Assembly: GCA_003255065.1 (NCBI GenBank)
Contig: QAOA01007490.1
Coordinates: forward strand, 82,745-146,744
Length of the DNA stretch: 64,000 bases
Source of the DNA: Cercis canadensis
Taxonomy: Eukaryota > Streptophyta > Magnoliopsida > Fabales > Fabaceae
Direction: 5' to 3'
Part shown: piece by piece, positions 11,154 through 20,329 of the stretch
Layout of the letters: every line of letters begins with the position of its first letter
How positions within the stretch are numbered: the first letter of the stretch is position 1
Translations under genes and position numbers: made by a program
The notes under the pieces: model-generated
Database searches by the model: none
The model's input: the letters and a program-made list of their open reading frames with translations, nothing else
Told to the model about the DNA's origin: nothing

Positions 11154-11949
11154 ATGTTAGAATTAATATTAAATACTACATTATTAAAATATGTGATTGA
11201 TATATACATGTTGTCAAGGTAGATACAAGATACACAAATAAACTTATAGAATTAAATATATTAAACTGCAAGTAACATTTTCAACCATTCGGCTTCCTCA
11301 ATCTTCATCTGACATTTCAATGTTAGACTGACATTCTAGTTCTCTGCTAAGACAACTCCACATGACAACACATATTATATCACCATCATGCATTGCTTCT
11401 GTTGCACTATATTCAGCATCCCTTCACATCATTCTAATATTTAGACAATTATTTTCTTTTCTGATGCAATATAAAGCCGATCGTAGCTCCATAATATTTC
11501 ACCTTGGCATGTGTATCGTCAAACGCCGTGGAGCACGAAATGTTTTAGATCATAACTAACTCGCGCAAATTTGTAGCTTAAATTTCTCTATGTTCATATT
11601 CCATCAACATTATACTATGTATTTGGGGGGAGTCATGCAACATAGAATCTAAGGAATACCAAAATTCATTATCTAACATCCAGTGACGTCCACACATTCA
11701 AAAAATGTATCTGGGTATATATTGCAAAACCATTTTCACAACCTATTAATCATCATTATGATAATAAGAGTTAATAAAAATAAATCATGACTCTTAGATA
11801 TAGAATGAGAGAGGGAGCAACTCTTTAATATTTTTGTACATTCTAAGACTAAGTCATTAAAATTTATCTCAATTGACCAAAATATTATGTTTGATATGTT
11901 AAATTACATTTTACAATTGCATGGAAGTAAATAAAATTACACAGAAAGA
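11154..11949. other. MULE interior between telomere-like array and transposase, no gene recognised
   Basis: AT-rich with scattered stops on both strands. The only open stretch (11362-11559, +) has no recognisable motif. It may hold the decayed 3' end of the transposase gene. Confidence 0.35.
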
Positions 11950-14773
11950 AATTCATGGATGATCTATCATTTTGTTAGGACTACTTTGTCTGTTATAGCC
12001 TTCCATGCGACAAAGACTGCACCTACTTGTAGTGCCTCGAGTATCTTGCTAGTCCATTTCATTTCATATGCGAGTGAAACAAGGACGACCTTTTTCCCTC
12101 AGCTGTGCAGGGTTGGGCAGGAGGTTCAATATGTCATTTGGAGGGAAATATTCATTTCCTTTAATTGGGTCAAACGTTCCCCGATAAACATTCACCACTA
12201 ATTGGATAAAGTACACAAGATCAACATATGTTCATTTGCTTAATGAAATAGTTGCGCATACAACCATGACGTGGGAGCATAATATATGTAGAGCCTGAAA
12301 CTCTTCATAAGCACATTTCCTATCAGCAAGATTTAAAGGAAACTTGCGCCCATCTCTTCTTGTGAATGGGTCATATATTTCTTCTACTTCAAAAAACTCT
12401 TTATCCTTATTAAAGGCAATTGGCTTGGGTGTGCATGCCTTCTTCGCATTAAGCTACATTCTGTTCATAACATCATTGGTCCAACGTTGACCACTGCTCA
12501 TTTGTGCCCGAGCCCTTTCTCTTCTGGTCAAAAAAATTTCATTCATTCTATAACCTGAACAAGGGCTGTAATTGGCAAAATCCGAATTCCTTTCAAAGTT
12601 CTATTTACTGATTCAACCAAGTTTATTGTCATTTGCCCATAACGTCTTCCCTCAGTGTTATCATGTAACGTCAACTTTGTTATATCAAGATCTTGAAGGT
12701 ATGTGTATGCTCGTTCCTCCTTCAATTCGCTTCGTATCTCCCTCATATATTCATCATATTTGAGTTTCTCAAATTGAAATGCTACAATGATTGTCACAAT
12801 AAGATAACTATCAATAATTGAAAATTGTCTAATTGATAAATATCAACAACAAGATTAATGCTCTTACCAACTATATATATTTTTTCGTTTTAGGGATTTG
12901 TTCTTAAAAATGGTGTTCCAATTGTTGATAACATGATGCAAACAAAAGAAATTGTTAGTCCATGGTGGACGTTATCTCAATCGTTCATCTTCGATAGAGG
13001 ATAATATACTAATGTAACTATATGAGATCAATGTCAGATTTTTGATGTCTCGTGCAACGTGCTTTCAAAGTAATATCAAAAACCATGTCCATGCAGGTTT
13101 GACTTTTCTCTCGACGATGGCATATGCAAGTGGCAACAGTTGAAGATTACCATCTTAAGTCGTGATGATTAACAATGTGTCATGATACTTCTCGTATAAG
13201 AATATCTCATCAATCTGAATTATTGGCTTGCAGAAAAGAAGAGCATTTACGAATGCCTTGAAGGTCTAGAAGACACGCTTAAACATCTTAGTCTCCTTTT
13301 CAGTGTGATTCCCAATGCAATAATCATCAAAATATCATTTCACTACAGTTTCAGGTGTTGTGGCTTTCATTGTGGCCATTCATCTAGGCAATTATGTGTA
13401 TCTCTCTTTCCAATTACCAAACACTTTTGCAATCGCCTTTTGCTTTGTGTGCTATGCCTTCTTATAAGATATTTGGTACGATAAGTAATTTCTTATCCAC
13501 TTTTGTATGAGTTGGATGGGAACATCTGGCTTCTCACCAACCATCTCATAAATGGCAGACGCAATCACATTATCATCCAACTTATTGTGATCTTACATCA
13601 GAATGGGGGACGTGCAAGTATGGGGACCATTGTATTTTTTGATATCCTATAATTAACTTTTGCTCCTCTAGTAAGCCCTAAGTCGCTAGTTGCACTCGTT
13701 ACAGTGATTTTGACAAATGATGCTCCACACTTGACGGTCTGACTCCTTCACTGTAAATATTTGATGCATATGGAGAGAATATTACTTGACAACAAGTTGT
13801 AGCGCATCTTTTGTTTGAAATCTTTGGCTAATATACAACTCTTGTCCTCTTTGCCACTCTCTACCGGAAACTCCTACAATATCATCAACTATCTAAAACA
13901 CGTTGTTATTGACATTTGAATAATGACTAAATAGAACATTATACTTGAGTGATTGTGCAATTTGTGATGTGCTACAACCAATTCCATCACCAACACTACC
14001 AGCAACATTCAAATCCAATAAATACTCACCATCAAAGTTGTTACTCCTCTAATCTTCGTTTTCATTGTAATCTTCATCATCGTCAGTTGTATCAATCAAG
14101 GAATCAATAAAATAGTTACTAGGACTCATAACCCAGTTCTCGTGAGCAGAACGACTTAGTTCAGTTTCTTCTATACTCCTCACTTGCCTCATATTAGAAC
14201 TTAATCATGGGTCACTATAATTATAGTCGTAATCACGTGGTGCCATACATATTTGACTAGAACTAAGATAAAAATGATGACTAGGAAAAGTAGTAACAAT
14301 ATTTGATTGATAACATTCCTTAGATCCTAAATTCACTTGATTGTATGAGAGGACTGAATGAGAAATTGAACTTGAACCAGCATCATCAACAACTTCAGGT
14401 TGACCACTATTTCACCAATTTCTTCTTCCACATTGTTAACCTCCACATATATCTCAATCGGACTCAAAGTATTATGTTTAGTATTACTTTCAAACATCAT
14501 CTCAACATCAATATCACTCTTCAATGAAAATGAAATAAAAAATAATGGATTACTTGATATCGAAAATCTATAAATTATTTGGTCAATCACTTGATTTTCT
14601 TGAAGACACATTTTAGTGTGGATAAAATATTTTAACCTTTTTAGTCTACATATGTTCTTCAAGTTTAACCTAATAGGGCTTAGACTCTGATACATCACGT
14701 CTTGGGCCCCATCGTACATCCGATCATTGAAATATATTAAAAAATAGATTTTCTTCCTAAACTGTTTATTCAT
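11950..14773 (-). pseudogene. MuDR/MULE-type transposase, decayed
   Basis: This is the transposase that would cut and paste the surrounding element. Order on the minus strand: an N-terminal MuDR-like domain at 14773-14333 (146 open codons including 'VEMMFESNTKHNTLSPIEIY', as in the N-terminal regions of plant MULE transposases); the DDE-type core around 13290-13050, where 'FCKPIIQID' and 'AYAIVEREK' match the family's K-P-x-x-x-x-D and A-x-A-I-V-E motifs; 12797-12543 with 'RRYGQMTINLVESVNRTLKG' and 'LPITAL'; and a SWIM-type zinc finger near 12330-12250 ('FQALHILCSH'). The second Cys of the SWIM C-x-C pair appears to be replaced. There are many stops and frameshifts between blocks. The length fits a complete ancestral gene of roughly 700-800 codons. 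Confidence 0.75.
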
Positions 14774-15664
14774 ACACTATTAGTATGTAAATATTTTATA
14801 TTAACTACCAATACATTAATTTATAATAATATTATAACATCATTTATCAGATAAATTACGTAAACATTTATTCATAATCTCAAAAAATAAATAGCTCATA
14901 TATTACTTAATTTAACTTAATTAAATATAGAATAAAACATTTATTTTAAAATATTTTAAACAATCTTGCATAACAAAATTAAGACTACACATACATTGTA
15001 ATCAATTTCTAAAAATACTCATACATTCTACACGAGTTATTCTACACATATTTGATAAATACTTAACAAATTATCTTCACATAAATTAAGAACTGTATGA
15101 GTAAATACATTATGTTAAGAAAATTTAAAAAATTAATTTACACAAATTTGACATAATATAGTATTTATTAATAGTATGTTATTAATAAAAATTTAACATA
15201 TACTTTAACAATATTTATTTACATAATACAGAAAAAAAACTCCTAAAACATATACCAAAATAAATAAATAAACATACTTTTAGAAATTTGAATTGTTTAA
15301 ACTTTAGCTTNCAAAATAAATAAAGAAACATACTTTTAGAAATTCGAATTGTTTAAACTTTAGCTTCAATTACCACCACAAACTCGTGAAACACTTTACA
15401 CCTTTTAAATTTTGTTGTGTATCATTTTTAACTTACAACTCTTTTTCACAATGAAATTTTATTACTAACTATCGTGCATTTCTCACATATTTATAGAGTT
15501 TTGAGTCGCAATTTCAAATGTCGTTACGCATTTTCAAAAATCGTCATGCAATTTTAAAAGTCGTCACATAACAAGCATGACACAGTTTTATACTTCGTGT
15601 CAAAATTTTAAAAGTAATTATGCAATATCAAATTGCGTCACATAACATCTTCGAAATTCGTCAC
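14774..15664. other. AT-rich subterminal region of the MULE with short repeated motifs
   Basis: No gene. Between about 15500 and 15665 the motif CGTCA(C/T)(A/G)(T/C) recurs several times, each time beside an A/T run, for example AAAAATCGTCATGC, AAAAGTCGTCACATAAC, AATTGCGTCACATAAC and AAATTCGTCACATG. Such subterminal repeats often bind transposase. A 65-bp direct duplicate flanks a single n at 15311. Confidence 0.5.
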
Positions 15665-15820
15665 ATGTGTGCTGTACTCTCAAAATGTGGCTTTCCATGA
15701 CATTTTCATGCCAAAATGCAACTTTGAACCGAAATTAAAAATAAAAATGTGTGAAAATTGTTTCAAAACTATCTTATATGTGTAAATAGTTTGTAAAACT
15801 ATATTATTCAAAGAATTCAC
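15665..15820 (-). repeat. Right terminal inverted repeat of the MULE
   Basis: Reverse complement matches the left end. The shared core is ACTTTGAACCGAAATT at 15721-15736 and the adjacent CATGACATTTTCATGCCAAA. The outer end is set at about 15820, where AAGAATTCAC mirrors the left GTAAATTCGTT; this is uncertain by a few bases. Confidence 0.7.
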
Positions 15821-15829
15821 TATAAAAAA

Positions 15830-17440
15830 AGTATTAAGTCTAATAGTAGAAAAGCTTAAGAATTTAGAAAAAGATAAAAAATAATTAATAATGAAGAAGA
15901 AGATTTAACAATAAATAAACTCAAATAAAATTTAAGATTAGGTCAAAGAACATATCAAACAAAAAACTATTATCCAAGACCTACCATTCTTGACATTCAA
16001 TATAAAGAAAGAAATCAATACGTCCATTCAAGCTATGATGAAAATAATATTTATGAATGAAATATTGATGAAATGAATAAACATGAAATATTAAATAATA
16101 CAAATGAAATTTTCATGGTGGTTTATACATTTATAGTCAAAATTCCTTTAGTAGATTTAAAAAATATTCTTAGAATAATTACTAGTAGTTTCATAAGATA
16201 ATTAAGAGGTTGGTGGGATAATTATCTGTTAGGAACTCAAGCCCAAGAAGAGAGCCCAACCCAAAAGACTAGTCTATTAGGTGAGAGAGCCTCTTAGACT
16301 TAAGTACCATTCCACACTTTCTTGTGGAACCGATGTAGGACTCATAACATTGCCCACCTCTTGAGAAGCCGGACGCCCACGGACGGCCCACTCTTGGCTG
16401 CCCACTCATGGCTGCCCACTCAGGGTGGCTGTCACTCTGTTTGCCAGGTAGCCATTTCCCTAGTCGCTCATTTCCAAGGTCACCCCCTCCTGTTGCGTTT
16501 CCGACTTTCAATGAAAGCACCAATGTTAGGAACTCAAGCCCAAGAGGAGAGCCTAACCCAAAAGACTAGCCTATTAGGTGAGAAAGTCTCTTAGACTTAA
16601 GTACCATTCCACAATTTCTTGTGGAACCGATGTGGGACTCGTAACATTATCTCACTGAAGATCAAAAATTAAAAATAGAAAATTTAATAGATCCTAAAAC
16701 TAATAATTCAAATAGTATAGAAATTTTAATTTATGCTATCATTAAACATTTCATAGATGAACCTGAAAACTTTTAAGAAAAATCCTTAGAAATCTTACCT
16801 AACTTAAGATGTAGAAAATTTTAAGACTTACGATGGCACAAATATGTAATTTTGTCAAAAGTATTTTTAAGAAATTATTGGAACATAGCTTATTGAAAAG
16901 AAAAGTTCATTTGTGAACTTCCAAAGCTATTTGCAGAAAAAATCAAACAAAGATTAAGAAATTATGGGTCAAACCAAGGTTTATCATTAACACAAGTTTA
17001 TAAAACATATTCATATAATTAGTTAACTAGTGCTATCAATCAAGAAATAATGGTTCAATGTAATGATATAAAATTCAAAAATAAGATTCAAAAGAATAGT
17101 CATAAGAGAAAATATAAATTAGGTAATATTTGTAATCAAATGAGTTTTAATGATAAATTAATTCCTCAATCTTCAAGAAATAGGAAAAAACATAAAACCT
17201 TTAAGAAAGAATATAAGAATAAAAAATTTAGTAAAAATAGAAAATACTATGATAAAGGTGAATCAAGTAAACATTGAAAAAATCAGAATAAATCTCATAA
17301 AAGTTCAAAATCTAAAAAACATTACAAGTGTCAAGTCTGTTATAAGTGTGGTCAAATAGGACATTATAAGAATAATTGTCTAATGAAAAAAAAAGATAAA
17401 TTCATTAAATATCAATGAAGAATTAAAAGAAAAATTAAGC
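15830..17440 (+). pseudogene. Caulimovirid-like capsid protein region with CCHC zinc knuckle
   Basis: Plus-strand frames (with stops) show the capsid-protein block of endogenous pararetroviruses. 'RGWWDNY' lies at about 16205-16225, interrupted there by a TRIM. The reading resumes at 16652, and 'EKFICELPKLFAEKI' near 16906-16950 is the conserved W/K-x-K-F-I-x-x-L-P block. A very basic stretch follows (17050-17277), then a CCHC zinc knuckle, C-x2-C-x4-H-x4-C, at 17338-17379 ('CYKCGQIGHYKNNC'). In the family this protein packages the pregenomic RNA or DNA. The region starts directly at the MULE's right end, so its upstream part was either removed or displaced. Stops in several places make it non-coding today. 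Confidence 0.65.
16227..16646 (-). mobile_element. TRIM (terminal-repeat retrotransposon in miniature), 420 bp
   Basis: Two 123-bp direct terminal repeats (16227-16349 and 16524-16646), each TG...CA bounded, differ at about 8 positions. An exact 5-bp target duplication TTATC lies at 16222-16226 and 16647-16651. Read on the minus strand, the 5' LTR starts TGTTACGAGTCCCACATCGG. It is followed by a tRNA-type primer site (TGGTGCTTTCATTGA, 16522-16508), and a purine-rich tract (AGAGGTGGGCAA) precedes the 3' LTR. The inner 174 bp codes for nothing, so replication would depend on an autonomous element. The ORFs read across it are spurious. It inserted into capsid-like coding sequence. Confidence 0.93.
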
Positions 17441-18060
17441 AATCTGTTTATCAATAGTGTTTCAGACTTAGAGAATGAATCTTAAAGAGGTTCTTTAAAA
17501 CAAAATTATAAAAAGAGTCAAATAGAAAATATCTATGAAATTCAAGAAAAATCATATGCTTTATAATGATCTGAATCTACAACAGATGAAGTTTGCATCA
17601 AAAATTGTAAAGATCCAAATTATACTGAAAATTGTAAGTCAATAAATGTCATTTCATTATAAGCTAATTTTTTAGTAGATGTCATAAAAAAGTTAAAAGA
17701 TTATGAAATCAAAAAGCAATATCTTTTAAAATTAAAAATATAATAGATAAAAAAAAAACCTAGTATATTTGATATTAAACCTATAAGTCTTAGTAATATA
17801 CTTTCAAAAATAAACTCAAAACAAAAAGTTATTACTGTCAAAGATCTTCAAAATGAATTTAAAGAAGTTAAAGAATAAATAAGACAATTAAAGCAAAATC
17901 AAAGTCAAATAGAATTAGAGTTGCTTAATTTGTCATTAAGAAATTACTTAAATAGTCAAGAGTCTAGTCGAAACTCGAAAGGATAAGGATGAAGAGATAG
18001 TACAACTTTCAGATCCTCATGAAATTTATTTGAATATTATTAGTAAAATCCAAATTTAAA

Positions 18061-18385
18061 AGTGGTATTGTAAAATGTCTTTAATAATTAATGATGAATA
18101 TCATAAAGATTTTATTGATTTAATAGATTCAAGAGCAAATATGAATCGCATTCAAGAATGCATCTGTATTTTCAAAATTTGACATGAAATCAAGTTTTTT
18201 GGCAAATTCAAATTCATGAAAAAGATAAATATAAAACTATTTTTACAATTTCATTTAGACATTATGAATGAAATGTCATGTCATTTGGTCTAAAAAATAT
18301 ATCATTTGAATTTCAAAGTATTATGAATGATCTTTTTAATAATATTTTATTTTTCATAAATATACTAATGAAATTAGTCTTGCAG
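18061..18385 (+). pseudogene. Caulimovirid-like protease and truncated reverse transcriptase
   Basis: 'LIDSRANMNRIQE' (about 18117-18155) matches the retropepsin active-site region, but the D-S-G triad reads D-S-R. It is followed almost at once by RT-like sequence: the 'HYEWNVMSFGL' block near 18255-18285, and 'LKNISFEFQSIMNDLF' (18286-18340), which is the family's G-L-K-N-A-P-x-x-F-Q-x-x-M motif. The palm motif Y-x-D-D that should follow is missing: the similarity ends near 18385. The RT fingers between protease and this block are also largely absent. Two deletions plus stops leave it without an enzyme activity. Confidence 0.65.
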
Positions 18386-20010
18386 ATGAATCATCATCAA
18401 CTATTGATGTTCTTCGACAATAATGCTTTGCCTATCAGACCTAGGCATTCTAATTTGCATTATAGAGGTAACTTAGTACATTTATCTAAGTGTGAAGTAT
18501 TAATTCTAGATGCTATATGGAATACTAATAACCTCAATAGTATATTAATAATTTTAGAAATAGTAGCATATTATTTTCGTTATTGTCATGAAGAGTATAA
18601 CCACAAAGTTTGTCCTACAAGTTGTCCACCTGACAATTTCATCGATGACCTTATTTATAAAAATTATGTTTTACTTCAAGAACAAGACTCTCTCAAAGTT
18701 CAAATAGAAGTCATGTCATCCCAACCAGCTCATAGTAGAATATCACAATCATCCTCACTAGATGATAAAAAGAAAATATTACAATCATCCCTACTGGATG
18801 ATGAAGAAGAAATTGAAAGTCATGATTATGAAAAAGAAAGAATCTTAGCCCCATTGGCTAAGGCAAAAGCAAAATGTGAGACTGAGAGAAAAAGAATCTT
18901 AGCCCCACTAGCTAAGACAAAAGAGAAAGGAAAGACAAGTAAGAGTGCTAAAACTTTAGCCCAACTGGCTAAAGGAAAAGATAAGTCTGTATCTTAAGCC
19001 CCAATGGTTAAAGAGAAATCATTAAGTGAGGAAGAGAAAGAAAAGAGAGGCTCGAGAGCTCTCTTCTTTACCCACAGTACTCTTAATCAATTACCTGATA
19101 TTGATTGCAGAGAACTTATTATCCAAAAACTTCATAGTATTAAACTTCAAAAAAAAAAAATTTATTCAAAAGATTTTAGTAGAAGTTGCATGTGCTAACA
19201 AACCAATATCGGGAATGACTTGGACATGGGAATATTATCATGGCTTCACTAAAAATGAATGTCTCAAACAAGACCCATCATGTTAAGAAATCCCCTTATC
19301 AATGCTAGACTATAAATTCCACCTCACCTATAGTATATATGTAAAGCCTCTTTAGACCTTTCTCTTTACCAACCAATTACAACCCATTTCAAAGGAGAGA
19401 AAATAGTCCTAACCGTTCAAAAACTATTAGATTATGGATACCTCCTCCATGTCATTATCTCAGACCATGACCAATTAGATGAATTCAGAAGAAAATTATC
19501 TCATGGTATCATAAATTCTTATGGCACCTTGCCACCAAAAAAACATGTTGAATTAATCATTCAAAGTAAAGCCCCAAAATGGATAAAAAGAATTTATTAC
19601 TCAACTTAACACAATACTAATAAAAAAAAACACAGAGAAAAACCATATTTCATGACCTTAGAAAATCCTTGGCCTTGTTATAATTTTACTTGAAGAAGAC
19701 ACATTAGGCATTGGAAAGCCAGAACAATTGAAATAGAGTTTTCTTGAGATTTTTCCTCAATATATCAAAACTTTGTTGCAAAGGACTACTATCAAAAAAT
19801 CTACTCAAATGTATCTGTCCCAGAAATCCCCTTCATAGTAAGAACAGACTTCAAGCAACTAATTGATCATTATATTCAAAGGAAGCATGCAGATGACTTG
19901 AATGAGATAGACTTCCTGTACCAAAATGCAATAGAAAATGAAGCTGATTATTGGAATAATCTAGATGACTACGAATATCATAATATCAGCAATCAAATGG
20001 AATTGTGATT
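18386..20010 (+). pseudogene. Unrecognised coding tail downstream of the pararetroviral RT, with LAPLAK repeats
   Basis: The open frame continues in phase from the RT fragment to 18997 (239 codons from 18278). It becomes Ser/Asp/Glu-rich, then has three or four spaced copies of (I/T)LA(P/Q)LAK separated by Lys/Glu-rich spacers (18842-18990). After a stop the same style goes on ('KSLSEEEKEKRGSR', about 19012). Further conserved-looking but frame-broken blocks lie at about 19470-20005 ('LPPKKHVELIIQSKAPKWIK', 'DYYQKIYSNVSVPEIPFIV', 'IDFLYQNAIENEADYWNNLD'). I do not recognise the family. It could be an accessory or ORF2-type protein of the pararetrovirus, or an adjacent unrelated element. The frame is damaged in several places. 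Confidence 0.4.
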
Positions 20011-20293
20011 AAGTTACCTAAAGGTTACAGTTCATGTGCAGTGATTCCAAATCTCATAACATCCTGACAAGAATCACATGATACAAAACAACAAAAAATC
20101 ATTCAAAGAAATTTTCAAAGGAATACAAAGAGTTATTCAACAAGAAGACAAAAGGTGGCAGAGCTAGTTCAAAGCAAGAAGACTCAAGACGTAATCTCTA
20201 ACAAAGGATAACTCTACTTTTCAGAGAAGTGACTATGGAATTCAAAGATCATGAAGTCCGACGGATTCCAACACCTCTGAAGTCTATCCATCA

Positions 20294-20306
20294 AGTCTAT
20301 AAAAAG
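20294..20306 (+). promoter_or_regulatory. Possible pararetroviral-type promoter (TATA box)
   Basis: TCTATAAAAAGGC lies about 280 bases after the coding tail. A GACGTAATC motif resembling the as-1 (TGACG) activator element is about 105 bases upstream (20189-20197). A T-rich segment with TTTGTTTGTACTTTG follows at about 20430. Caulimovirid genomes place their pregenomic promoter after the last ORF in just this way. It is inferred only from position and short motifs. Confidence 0.35.
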
Positions 20307-20329
20307 GCACTCTCAAGATAGAAGTCAAT

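Larger units (their letters stand above)
2551..15820. mobile_element. Large Mutator-like element (MULE), about 13.3 kb, with PMD gene and transposase
   Basis: The two ends are diverged inverted repeats. The left end (about 2551-2692) and the reverse complement of the right end (about 15665-15820) share blocks such as TTTCGGTTCAAAGT, GCATTTTG, CATGAA and ATGTCATGGA. The interior holds a MuDR-type transposase remnant on - (11950-14773) and a plant mobile domain gene on + (3825-8750). PMD genes are known passengers of plant MULEs and Ty3 elements. Target duplications of 8-10 bp would be expected. The flanks are A-rich (AAAAAAAA left of 2551, TATAAAAAAA right of 15820), so a duplication is possible but not demonstrable. 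All coding parts are damaged, so the element is old and probably immobile. The insertion target seems to be the caulimovirid-like DNA on both sides. Confidence 0.75.

Noticed and set aside
16269-16594. ORFs on both strands across the TRIM
   Set aside because: They span LTRs and a non-coding interior; no protein family.
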